Origin: Chloroflexota bacterium
GTDB taxonomy: Bacteria; Chloroflexota; Anaerolineae; Aggregatilineales; Ch27
Assembly: GCA_019873685.1 (NCBI GenBank)
Contig: JAIOAT010000018.1
Location: forward strand, 1-52,223
Direction of reading: 5' to 3'
Length of the DNA stretch: 52,223 nucleotides
Position 1 is the first letter of the stretch. Every line of letters starts with the position of its first letter. Shown here one piece after another: positions 24,041 through 31,752 of this stretch. The notes under the pieces are model-generated. The model had not been told where the DNA came from. It was given only the letters and a program-made list of their open reading frames with translations, and searched no databases. The position numbers and the translations under genes were made by a program.

Positions 24041-25291
24041 ATGCCCCCATTGCTGAATGTCGACGAAACCCTGCGCCTGATCCTGGCCGAGATCGCCACC
24101 CTGCCCGCAGATGAAGTCGCCCTGAGCGACTCGCTGGGGCGCATCCTGGCAACCGATGTCGTCGCTGCAACCCCGCTGCCGCCTTTTGCCAACAGCAGCA
24201 TGGATGGCTTCGCCGTACGCGCCGCGGACACCGGCGCAGCCACACCGGATCAGCCGGTCACGCTGCCGGTCAGCCTGGATATCGCCGCCGGGGACGCGCC
24301 GACGGCGGCATTGCCACCCGGAACCGCTGCCCGGATCATGACCGGCGCGCCGCTGCCGCCCGGCGCGGATGCTGTCGTGCCGCTGGAAGCCACCGATTCA
24401 CGCTGGGCCGCCGGGGACTCCGCTGGGCCGCCAGAAGCGATCCGCATTACTCAGCCTGCCCGACCGGGCGAGTACGTCCGGCCAGCGGGCGAGGACATCC
24501 AGGCCGGGCAGATCGTGCTTCGCGCCGGAGTAGAAATCGACCCACCCGCCATCGGCGTGCTGGCTGCGCTGGGCTGGTCACGGGTGCCGGTCATCCGCCA
24601 GCCCCGTGTGGCCATCCTTTCCAGCGGGGACGAACTGATCGACGTCCAAGAGCCGCTGGCGCCGGGCAAGGTGCGGGACAGCAACAGCTATGTGCTGGAG
24701 GCGCTGGTGCGCCAGCATGGTGGGCTTCCCCGGCGCATCCCGACGGCGCGGGATACCCTGACCGATGTGCGAAGACGCCTGCTGGAAGCGCTGGCCTGGC
24801 GGCCAGACATGCTGATCAGCTCAGCCGGCGTTTCCGTCGGGGCGCATGACATAGTGCGCACCGCCCTGGACGAACTGGGTGAGATCCGTCTGTGGCGGAT
24901 CAACCTGCGCCCCGGCAAGCCGCTGGCTTACGGACGGCTGGCAGGCGTGCCGTTTTTTGGCCTGCCGGGAAACCCAGTTAGCGTTCAGATCACCTTCGAC
25001 GTGATTGTGCGACCGGCGCTGCTTAAGATGGCCGGACGGCCTGACACGACGCCGACGGCGGAAGCGATTCTGGAGGAAGATATCGCTGCTGATGGACGGC
25101 TGACCTACTTTCGCGTCCGGCTCAGGCGCGGCCCTGACGGGCAGCTTTACGCTACTTCCACGGGGACGCAGAGTTCCGGCGCTATGCTCTCGATGGTGCT
25201 GGCCGACGGCCTGCTGATCGTCCCGGCGGGAATTCAGGTTGCCCACGCCGGGGAGCGATTCCCCGTCCGCTTGCTGCGAACCCCCGGCTGA
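24041..25291 (+). CDS. moeA: Molybdopterin molybdenumtransferase
   Basis: 416 residues from ATG at 24041; the frame is open further upstream but codes for nothing MoeA-like there. Motifs: PPFANSSMDGFAVRA, MTGAPLPPGADAVVPLE, the SSGDEL turn, RDSNSYVLEAL, LISSAGVSVGAHD and FFGLPGNPVSVQ. It inserts molybdate into adenylylated molybdopterin to make Moco. The last domain (IV) is present, so the protein is complete. No other moa/moe/mog gene lies in the window, and it converges with the FabL-type gene 15 bases away. A TATAAT at 23984-23989 could be its -10, but no good -35 is seen. Confidence 0.94.
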   Translation: MPPLLNVDETLRLILAEIATLPADEVALSDSLGRILATDVVAATPLPPFANSSMDGFAVRAADTGAATPDQPVTLPVSLDIAAGDAPTAALPPGTAARIMTGAPLPPGADAVVPLEATDSRWAAGDSAGPPEAIRITQPARPGEYVRPAGEDIQAGQIVLRAGVEIDPPAIGVLAALGWSRVPVIRQPRVAILSSGDELIDVQEPLAPGKVRDSNSYVLEALVRQHGGLPRRIPTARDTLTDVRRRLLEALAWRPDMLISSAGVSVGAHDIVRTALDELGEIRLWRINLRPGKPLAYGRLAGVPFFGLPGNPVSVQITFDVIVRPALLKMAGRPDTTPTAEAILEEDIAADGRLTYFRVRLRRGPDGQLYATSTGTQSSGAMLSMVLADGLLIVPAGIQVAHAGERFPVRLLRTPG

Positions 25292-25306
25292 TTGCTGCCT
25301 GCCTGA

Positions 25307-26074
25307 CTAAAACCCCAGCGTGAAGCCGCCGTCCACCAGCAACACTTGCCCCCGGATCATGAAGGCATCCGGCGAGCACAACCAGGCCACCACCCCGGCG
25401 ATATCCTCCGCGGTGACGATGCGCCCGGCAGGGGTGCGCGCGGCGATCTCAGCGATACGCTGGCTGAACTCCTCCCGCCATTGCGGAAAATGTTGCAGGG
25501 CGTCGGTCTGCACCACGCCCGCCGAAACTGCATTGACCACAATTCCCATCGGCGCAAGCTCCACTGCCAGGTAACGGGTGACGGCTTCCAGAGCCGCCTT
25601 GCTGGCCCCGACCAGCACATACTCCGGCAGCACACGCTGGCCGCCAAAGCTGGAGATATTGATGATATGCCCACCGCCGCGAGCGGCCATGATCGGGGCG
25701 GCCAGCTGCGCTCCAAAGAGCGCCGCGCGGGCATTGATGTTCATCGTCCAATCCCAGCCTTTGACCCGCTGCTCCATGACCGGGCGGTTGTACCCGCTGG
25801 CCGCATTGTTGACCAGGATATCCAACCCGCCCAGTTGCTCATTAGCGGTCCGGATCAGGGCTTCCAGTTCGTCGACCTCGCCGACATTCGCCCGGATGAT
25901 CGCGGCCCGCTGGCCCAGGGCTTTGATCTCCCGCGCTGTCTCCTCCGCCGGGGCGCGATTGCGAAAGTAGTTGATCGCCACATCCGCCCCTTCCTGGGCC
26001 AGCCGCAGGGCGATCGCTCTGCCGATCCCCCGCCCACCGCCGGTCACCAGGGCGATCTTATCCTTCAGGTACAT
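25307..26074 (-). CDS. FabL-type enoyl-ACP reductase (SDR family)
   Basis: 255 residues from ATG at 26074, with GAGGAG placed 8 bases upstream. It is a short-chain dehydrogenase: VTGGGRGIGRA nucleotide loop, VNNAASGYNRP and a C-terminal IRGQVLLVDGGF. In place of the classical Tyr-x3-Lys it has Tyr152-x6-Lys159 (YVLVGASK), the spacing of Bacillus FabL, and the following segment AALEAVTRYLAVELAP and the TDALQHFP stretch also match FabL. So enoyl-ACP reduction (the last step of fatty-acid elongation, NADPH-dependent) is favoured over a generic SDR role. It starts 5 bases after the stop of the gene before it, which suggests coupling. Assignment is from memory of the family; 3-oxoacyl reductase remains possible. 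Confidence 0.78.
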   Translation of the reverse strand: MYLKDKIALVTGGGRGIGRAIALRLAQEGADVAINYFRNRAPAEETAREIKALGQRAAIIRANVGEVDELEALIRTANEQLGGLDILVNNAASGYNRPVMEQRVKGWDWTMNINARAALFGAQLAAPIMAARGGGHIINISSFGGQRVLPEYVLVGASKAALEAVTRYLAVELAPMGIVVNAVSAGVVQTDALQHFPQWREEFSQRIAEIAARTPAGRIVTAEDIAGVVAWLCSPDAFMIRGQVLLVDGGFTLGF

Positions 26075-26079
26075 CACGC

Positions 26080-26883
26080 TCACTCCTCAGCCGGTATCAC
26101 CCCAATAGAGAAGCTCTGCAGTTCCAACCACTGCCCGCCGCCGCCGACCAGCCCCCAGCCAAAGCGCCCCTGGGGCGTGACGATAGCGTACTGATTGTCG
26201 ATCCAGGCAATGAATCCCAGCGGCCCACGCGGACTGCGATCAGTGTCCAGCACCACCCGGGCATCGACGGCAAAACGTACCCGGTGGGGGAACCAGTCGA
26301 TGACATACTCATGCGGCTCAGCCAGCCACTCTCCGGGCAGCGCCGCTTCTGCCACGCCCAGCGCCCGCTGGCCCAGCGGCCACAGTGCGCGGTATAGCGC
26401 CGGGAGGCGCATCAGCAGGAAGCCCGGCAGCGCCAGCAGCAGCAGGCCAAAGAAAAGCGGCCTTACCGGATCGAATGTGGCCGCCTTCCAGCCGGATGAC
26501 GGTTGATCCAGAGCCAGGGCCATCCGGCTCTCCGCCCCGCTGAAGAAAAACCACAGTGCGCGCGGCAGGCGCGGGAGTCCTCGCCGTCCCGGCGCAAAGG
26601 GATCATTCCAGAAGCCGAAGCCGGCAGTGCCATACAACATCGCCGCCGGGCCAGAAGCCCGCGCCCGGACGGATAGGCGCAGCGGAGGCTGCCAGGGAAA
26701 GCGCCCCATAGTGCGACTGTCGCCGATCTGGGCGTCCGCGTAGACTTTCGCCGATGCCTCCGGCAGCGTCAGCCGCAACGCACCATCAACCATGGTCACG
26801 GTGCCGCCGCCGGTCGTCCAGGGCTGCCAGCCTGGATCAAGCGTCTGGCCGTCAAAGGCCTGCCGCGCTGCACCACCTACCAC
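26080..26883 (-). CDS. Unknown membrane protein with beta-sandwich-like halves
   Basis: 267 residues from GTG, the first start codon after an in-frame stop. The N-terminal half begins like a concanavalin-type domain (FDGQTLDPGWQPW, then GALRLTLPEA), then an amphipathic FFFSGAE segment; a hydrophobic stretch at about 143-160 (PLFFGLLLLALPGFLLM) could be a single membrane helix. The C-terminal half has YVIDWFPHRVRFAVD and FIAWIDNQYAI, again beta-rich and like the end of such a fold. I do not recognise a family with confidence. The gene ends 5 bases before the FabL-type start, so the two are probably co-transcribed. A hairpin separates it from korB. Confidence 0.65.
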   Translation of the reverse strand: MVGGAARQAFDGQTLDPGWQPWTTGGGTVTMVDGALRLTLPEASAKVYADAQIGDSRTMGRFPWQPPLRLSVRARASGPAAMLYGTAGFGFWNDPFAPGRRGLPRLPRALWFFFSGAESRMALALDQPSSGWKAATFDPVRPLFFGLLLLALPGFLLMRLPALYRALWPLGQRALGVAEAALPGEWLAEPHEYVIDWFPHRVRFAVDARVVLDTDRSPRGPLGFIAWIDNQYAIVTPQGRFGWGLVGGGGQWLELQSFSIGVIPAEE

Positions 26884-26902
26884 CGATCGCCCCCTGACGA
26901 CA

Positions 26903-26926
26903 GGGCGGCCCGCGACGGGGCCGCCC
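26903..26926 (-). terminator. Hairpin after korB
   Basis: GGGCGGCCC (26903-26911), 6-base loop, GGGCCGCCC (26918-26926): perfect 9-base stem between korB and the next leftward gene. No T tract, so termination may be partial. Confidence 0.55.
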
Positions 26927-26945
26927 GCACCGCCTCAAGCACCTC

Positions 26946-27989
26946 TTACAGGCTGGCCATCACCCGCTCCAACGCTTCCCGGCTAGGACGCATTTGCGCC
27001 TCGCTCAGGAGGGCCAGCGGCGTATCAACGATCTGCAGGCTGTCGATCATGGTGGGCCGGCTATTGTCATAGTAGATCAGGCCGGTCAGCAATTCCTGCC
27101 GCAGGTGGGCTTCTTCAAGGACGCGCATGGCCGCCATCTTGTCGGTCGGATCGTAATCCATCGCCAGCGGACGCAGGCGGATCCAGGTCCCGTCGTGGAG
27201 CTGGACTTCGCGCGGCTTCTTGCCGTCGGCCTCTGCTTCCTCATAGTCGTCCAGGATGATCTCATCCGCCAGCGGGATGAAGGTGATGTCGTGCAGGGGA
27301 TTGGCGTGTTCCTTGCCGTAGGCGAAGCTCTTGGTCGAATCCGGGCTGTTGTTGAACGTCACACACGGGCTGATGATGTCCAGCACAGCGGTGCCATTGT
27401 GGTGCAGCGCCGCCTTGAGCAACTCAACCACCTCTTTGACCGAGCCGGAGAACGAGCGAGCCACGAACGTCGCATCCGCCGCCAGCGCCTCCAGGCAGAT
27501 GTCAATCGGCGGCAGGTCGTTCGTGCCGATCTTCTTGATTGTCTGACCCAGGTCAGCCGTCGCCGAGAACTGGCCTTTGGTCAGCCCGTAAACGCCGTTG
27601 TTCTCCACGATGTAGACAATCGGCAGGTTGCGCCGCACCATGTGCTTGAACTGGCCCAGGCCAATGCTGCCGGTGTCGCCGTCGCCGCTGACGCCGATCG
27701 CCGTCAGATGGCGGTTAGCCAGCACCGCGCCGGTTGCCGCGGAGGGCATGCGCCCATGCAGGCCGTTGAAGCCATGTGAACGGGAAAGGAAGTAAGCCGG
27801 GCTTTTACTGGAGCACCCGATACCGCTCATCTTGACCACGGTATGCGGGTTGATACCCAGTTCATACGCCGCCGTGATGATCTGGTTGGAGATGGAATTA
27901 TGACCGCAGCCGGGGCACAGGGTGGACTTGCGCCCGCCGTAATCGGCCTTGGTCAGGCCAATCGCGTTAGTCGTCCGTACAACGCCCAT
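26946..27989 (-). CDS. korB: 2-oxoacid:ferredoxin oxidoreductase, beta subunit
   Basis: 347 residues. It carries thiamine diphosphate: TLCPGCGHNSI at the N-terminus (CPGCGH is typical of the beta subunit), SGIGCSSKSP, then GDGDTGSIGLGQF and VENNGVYGLTKGQFS, the ThDP/Mg binding stretch. With KorA it oxidatively decarboxylates a 2-oxo acid (2-oxoglutarate likely) to acyl-CoA, giving electrons to ferredoxin, or runs in reverse for CO2 fixation. It starts 2 bases after the korA stop, with GGAGGG inside the korA end as ribosome binding site. No ferredoxin gene follows; electrons must go to a protein encoded elsewhere. Substrate choice between pyruvate and 2-oxoglutarate is not certain. Confidence 0.93.
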   Translation of the reverse strand: MGVVRTTNAIGLTKADYGGRKSTLCPGCGHNSISNQIITAAYELGINPHTVVKMSGIGCSSKSPAYFLSRSHGFNGLHGRMPSAATGAVLANRHLTAIGVSGDGDTGSIGLGQFKHMVRRNLPIVYIVENNGVYGLTKGQFSATADLGQTIKKIGTNDLPPIDICLEALAADATFVARSFSGSVKEVVELLKAALHHNGTAVLDIISPCVTFNNSPDSTKSFAYGKEHANPLHDITFIPLADEIILDDYEEAEADGKKPREVQLHDGTWIRLRPLAMDYDPTDKMAAMRVLEEAHLRQELLTGLIYYDNSRPTMIDSLQIVDTPLALLSEAQMRPSREALERVMASL

Positions 27990-27991
27990 GG

Positions 27992-29821
27992 TTACTTGCC
28001 CTCCTGTTCCAGCACACCCTCAACCACAAAGTTAGCCGTCAGCGGCAGCCCGTCCAGGTGGGCTACCGATACCATGCGGGCGGCATGTTCCGGCATCTCG
28101 ATCATCATGATCTGCCGGAGCTGACCTTCCATGTTGTTCTCAACCACATAGATTCGGTCATGAGCAGCCACAAAATCAAAGACCTCCGGCGAAAGCGGCA
28201 GGGCGCGAATGCGCATGTAATCGTACTCACGGCCATAGCGATCGCGCAGGATGTCCCGCGCTTCGACAATGGCCGGTTCCACCGACCCGTAGCACACAAT
28301 TGCCTCCCGGCAACCGTCATGCTCAATCACCGGCTTGGGGACTATCTTGCGGGCGGTGTTATGCTTGCGCAGCAGCCGCCGGGCATTCTCAAAGTAGTCC
28401 TCCGGGCGCTCACTGTAGTTGGCGTATTCGTCGTGCCCGGTGCCGCGGGTGAAGTAAGCAGCCATCGGGTGGTCAGTGCCGGGCAGCGTCCGATAGCCGA
28501 TGCCGTCCTGGTCAACGTCCTTGTAGCGGGCAAAGGATTGAATCCGATCCAGGTCTTCTTTCGTCAGCACCTTGCCCCGGTTGATTGGCTCATCCGGATA
28601 GTCGAACTTGCGGCTCATCCAGATGTTCATCCCCAGGTCGAGATCGGAAAGCACAAACACCGGCGTCTGAAGATACTCGGTCAGGTCAAAGGCGCGCCAG
28701 CCGAACTCAAAGCACTCCTCCATGTTGCCCGGCAGCAGCACCACATGCCGCGTGTCGCCATGGCTCAGGAAATAGACGAACATCAGATCCGCCTGGGAAG
28801 TGCGGGTAGGCAGGCCGGTGCTTGGCCCCACCCGCTGCACATCCCAGATCACGCCCGGCAGTTCGGCGGAATAGCCCAGCCCGGCGTACTCCGCCATGAG
28901 CGAGATGCCAGGGCCAGAGGTAGCCGTCATTGAGCGCGCGCCGGCCCAGCCCGCGCCCAGCACAATGCCCACAGCAGATAGCTCATCTTCCGCCTGGACA
29001 ATCGCGTAGGTCGCTTTTCCGGTCTCCGGATCGCGGCGTAGCAGCGCCAGGTAGTCACGAAGGGCGTCGATCAGGCTGGTCGAAGGCGTGATGGGGTACC
29101 AGGCCACCACACTCACGCCGCCGAAGACGGCCCCCAGCGCTCCCGCCGTGTTGCCGTCGATCAGGATCAGGCCATCGGTCTTATCCATCGGTTCGACGCT
29201 GTACAGATCGCGCTTGGGCAGATGCTCACGGAAGTGGCGGTAGGCCGCCTCCACCACGTCCATATTGAGCTTGATCGCTTTTTCCTTGCCGCCCAGGAAG
29301 AAGCTGACCGCCTCACGGATGTACTCCAGCGGGATACCCAGGACAGCCGCCACCGCGCCGACATAGACCATGTTCTCGATGTAATCCCGCAGGCGCGGCG
29401 CTACATCGACATCCTTGAGCAGGCTCTTGACCGGCATCGGGTAGAACACGAGATCGTCCCGGCCAAATTCAATCCGCCAGTCATCCGGGTAAAAGACCAC
29501 CCCACCCGGCACCACACCAGCAACATCTTCCGCCACGGTCGCCATATTCATGGCCACCAGCACCGCCGGATGTTCCTGGCGGCCCAGGTAGCCATCTTTG
29601 CTGACCCGGATCCAGTACCAGGTGGGCAATCCTTTGATGTTCGAGGGGAACAGGTTCTTGCCGCTAACCGGGATGCCCATCTTGAACAGGGCGCGCAGGA
29701 TCACCCCGTTGGCGGTCTGGCTACCGGACCCGTTGACCGTCGCCGCGACGATCGAGAAATCGTTGACAATCGGGTGTCCCTGGGCCTGTTGCTCAGCAGT
29801 TTTTGTCTCAAGCAAGCTCAT
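27992..29821 (-). CDS. korA: 2-oxoacid:ferredoxin oxidoreductase, fused gamma-alpha subunit
   Basis: 609 residues from ATG at 29821 (GAGTGAGG upstream). The N-terminal 190 residues are the gamma domain (GSGSQTANGVILRALF, PVSGKNLFPSNIKG); the remaining part is the alpha domain with DGNTAGALGAVFGGVSVVAW, YPITPSTSLID, QAEDELSAVG and the SGPGISLM turn. The fused gamma-alpha form is known in many bacterial 2-oxoglutarate and 2-oxoacid:ferredoxin oxidoreductases. It forms the complex with KorB, encoded next. The stop of the GntR regulator gene lies only 10 bases before it, so gntR-korA-korB is one operon. Confidence 0.93.
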   Translation of the reverse strand: MSLLETKTAEQQAQGHPIVNDFSIVAATVNGSGSQTANGVILRALFKMGIPVSGKNLFPSNIKGLPTWYWIRVSKDGYLGRQEHPAVLVAMNMATVAEDVAGVVPGGVVFYPDDWRIEFGRDDLVFYPMPVKSLLKDVDVAPRLRDYIENMVYVGAVAAVLGIPLEYIREAVSFFLGGKEKAIKLNMDVVEAAYRHFREHLPKRDLYSVEPMDKTDGLILIDGNTAGALGAVFGGVSVVAWYPITPSTSLIDALRDYLALLRRDPETGKATYAIVQAEDELSAVGIVLGAGWAGARSMTATSGPGISLMAEYAGLGYSAELPGVIWDVQRVGPSTGLPTRTSQADLMFVYFLSHGDTRHVVLLPGNMEECFEFGWRAFDLTEYLQTPVFVLSDLDLGMNIWMSRKFDYPDEPINRGKVLTKEDLDRIQSFARYKDVDQDGIGYRTLPGTDHPMAAYFTRGTGHDEYANYSERPEDYFENARRLLRKHNTARKIVPKPVIEHDGCREAIVCYGSVEPAIVEARDILRDRYGREYDYMRIRALPLSPEVFDFVAAHDRIYVVENNMEGQLRQIMMIEMPEHAARMVSVAHLDGLPLTANFVVEGVLEQEGK

Positions 29822-29831
29822 GGCAATAACC

Positions 29832-30611
29832 TCACTCCAGAATAGAACCCACCTGTTCAGAAAGATCGCCCGTGTCGTTCGTCGAGGAGGCATAAGCGTG
29901 CTGGGCCAGCGCATGCACCTCCACCGCCGCCGCATGTTCGCTACCGGGTGTGTTCCGGTAACGCAGTAGCCGGGTATGTTCAACAAAAGCATTCAGGCTG
30001 CCATCGATATCCCCGGCACAAATCGCGGCAGCGATGCGTTCGTGGTACTGCCAGACCTCGCGCAGGTAACGATAGTTGACGTAGGTGTTGAACTCCACGG
30101 CCTCATAAGCCTCCCAGAAGGATTCCAGCATCCCGCTGACAAACGGGTTTTCCAGCCGGGAGAAGATGGTCAGGTGAAACTCGCGATGTTCCCCGTGCGG
30201 GATGCGCGCCGGGGTCTCTTCCAGCATGGCTCGCGCCCGCCTGACCAGCGCCATGAGCTTTTCGTGATCTTCCGGCAGCAGCCGCGAAACCGCCTCCCGC
30301 CAGAAGCCAACTTCGACGGCAACGCGCAGATCGGCAAACGGCTGGAACGCGCTGCGATCCTGGGCCAGTGCAAAGAGCAGACTCAGGCGCACCGCTGGCG
30401 CGAAGTTGAATGCACGGACGCGGATGCCGGCGCGGGGACGCACGTCGACCAGGCCCAGAGCGCGAGCAACCTCAAGCTGTTCGCGCAGCTTATTGACGCT
30501 GATACCCAGTTCCTGGCTGAGGTCAGTCAATGCGGGGAGCTGGTCGCCGGGCTTGAGTCGCCGCTGCACCATGTAGACCAGCAGATCAGAGGCCAGATCC
30601 TGTGGAAGCAT
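29832..30611 (-). CDS. GntR family regulator, FadR/FCD type
   Basis: 259 residues. The N-terminal winged helix (about 1-75: LASDLLVYMVQRRLKPGDQL, LSQELGISVNKLREQL, GLVDVRPRAGIRV) is a GntR DNA-binding domain. The C-terminal FCD domain is all-helical and contains the metal/effector site pattern EHREFHLTIF and YHERIAAAICAGD (His and Asp ligands). Effectors of FCD regulators are organic acids or acyl-CoAs. It leads the gntR-korA-korB operon, so it probably controls the 2-oxoacid oxidoreductase in response to a keto acid or acyl-CoA. A palindrome GGATTAATCC lies directly before it, downstream of its promoter. Confidence 0.9.
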   Translation of the reverse strand: MLPQDLASDLLVYMVQRRLKPGDQLPALTDLSQELGISVNKLREQLEVARALGLVDVRPRAGIRVRAFNFAPAVRLSLLFALAQDRSAFQPFADLRVAVEVGFWREAVSRLLPEDHEKLMALVRRARAMLEETPARIPHGEHREFHLTIFSRLENPFVSGMLESFWEAYEAVEFNTYVNYRYLREVWQYHERIAAAICAGDIDGSLNAFVEHTRLLRYRNTPGSEHAAAVEVHALAQHAYASSTNDTGDLSEQVGSILE

Positions 30612-30628
30612 AACAATCCTCTGATTGA

Positions 30629-30642
30629 TCGGATTAATCCAA
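30629..30642. promoter_or_regulatory. Candidate operator of the gntR-kor operon
   Basis: TCGGATTAATCCAA, a near-perfect 14-base palindrome (core GGATT/AATCC perfect). It lies between the -10 and the GntR start, a usual site for autorepression. Confidence 0.55.
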
Positions 30643-30651
30643 CTTTTTAGT

Positions 30652-30679
30652 ACTATAGCACATCATCGGGAAGATGCAA
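30652..30679 (-). promoter_or_regulatory. Promoter of gntR-korA-korB
   Basis: Minus strand TTGCAT (30674-30679), 16-base spacer, TATAGT (30652-30657). The palindromic operator follows within 20 bases. Confidence 0.6.
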
Positions 30680-30681
30680 GC

Positions 30682-30747
30682 AGGCTGCTTTGCGCACCGC
30701 AGATGTTTGCGCCGCAGAAAGCAGCCTTGCTCCCCCGGAAACCGGGG
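30682..30747. promoter_or_regulatory. Two hairpins in the divergent region before the PH-domain gene
   Basis: An imperfect long stem: AGGCTGCTTTGCG at 30682-30694 pairs with the GCAGAAAGCAGCCT stretch at 30714-30727, with a 2-base bulge. A tight second one: CCCCGG (30733-30738), AAA, CCGGGG (30742-30747). They lie between the gntR promoter and the next rightward gene. Function unknown. Confidence 0.4.
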
Positions 30748-30832
30748 TAGCCCTTTGCACGTATACCCTTTAGACTTTTAAGAAGACGTCGTGTTGTTGA
30801 CCGGCGGTAATCCCAGCGAGGGGACAGACGGT

Positions 30833-31570
30833 ATGACCGAAGACGAGCGCCATGCTTACACCCGTATCGAGGAAGAACTGATGCCTGGCGAAGAACTCCT
30901 GTGGGTTGGACGCCCGACCTCACCCTGGCGTGGTTCTGCTGGCGGCGTGGGCTGGCTGTCTATCACCGCCGTGATAGGACTGCTGGTTGCGCTGGGGATT
31001 GTGCTATGGTTCTTCCCAATGGCACGGGGGATGATCATGGTCCCGACCATGTTCTTCTCGCCAATGTGGACGCTGATGATTCTGATCTTCCTGCTGATGC
31101 TGGTGATGGCTGTGGCCAACCCACTCGTCAGGATGTTGAACACCCTGCGCACCACCTACGCCATCACCAACCGCCGCATCCTGATCCTGGATGGCGTCTT
31201 CGCCACCAAAGTCACCTCGTACGGCCCTGACGATATCGAACGCATTGAACGGCGCAGTTACAGCGGTGGCCGGGGAGACATCATCTTTCGCTACGAACCG
31301 CGGGCGTACCGAACCCGCCGCGGCAACTGGTGGCAGACACAGGTTGCCAGCGAACCAATCGGCTTCTTCGGCATCCCGGACGTTCGCGAGGTCGAGCGCC
31401 TGCTGATCGAGACATTCATGCCTGGCGGCGAGATCTACACCAAGCCCAAACGCAAGCGCGACACCGCAGACGAGCTGTCAGAACCCCTCTATGACGAAGG
31501 CGAAGTTGACCTGAGCGACCTGCTCCCGGCGGAGGACCCCGACGAAACGGCTGATTCCTCCAGGGAATGA
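30833..31570 (+). CDS. Membrane protein with bacterial PH-like domain
   Basis: 245 residues from ATG at 30833, with GAGGGG 9 bases upstream; a GTG 42 bases earlier is less likely. Layout: an acidic N-terminus (EEELMPGEELLWVGRP, a common opening of this class), two hydrophobic helices at about 42-62 and 76-98, then a PH-like domain starting TTYAITNRRILILDG (about 110-190) with DDIERIERR. A charged, acidic C-terminal tail of 50 residues ends it. This pattern occurs in YdbT/bPH2-type membrane proteins. Function is not known. It is the first of a rightward set; the next gene follows after 182 bases. Confidence 0.75.
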   Translation: MTEDERHAYTRIEEELMPGEELLWVGRPTSPWRGSAGGVGWLSITAVIGLLVALGIVLWFFPMARGMIMVPTMFFSPMWTLMILIFLLMLVMAVANPLVRMLNTLRTTYAITNRRILILDGVFATKVTSYGPDDIERIERRSYSGGRGDIIFRYEPRAYRTRRGNWWQTQVASEPIGFFGIPDVREVERLLIETFMPGGEIYTKPKRKRDTADELSEPLYDEGEVDLSDLLPAEDPDETADSSRE

Positions 31571-31752
31571 AGCGCCATTGCCCTGCGAAACAACCACAGC
31601 GGGGGAAAAAGCGGCTATAATTCCAGCAGGTCAAGTCGCCTGTAACCGGCATTGGCTCAAAAAGACAAACCGCATTACACTGGTGGCAATAGGCCGTTTG
31701 CGTCACCGGGAAATCCTGCGCCCCGCATGGCACTGGCTGGAGTCGGATACGT

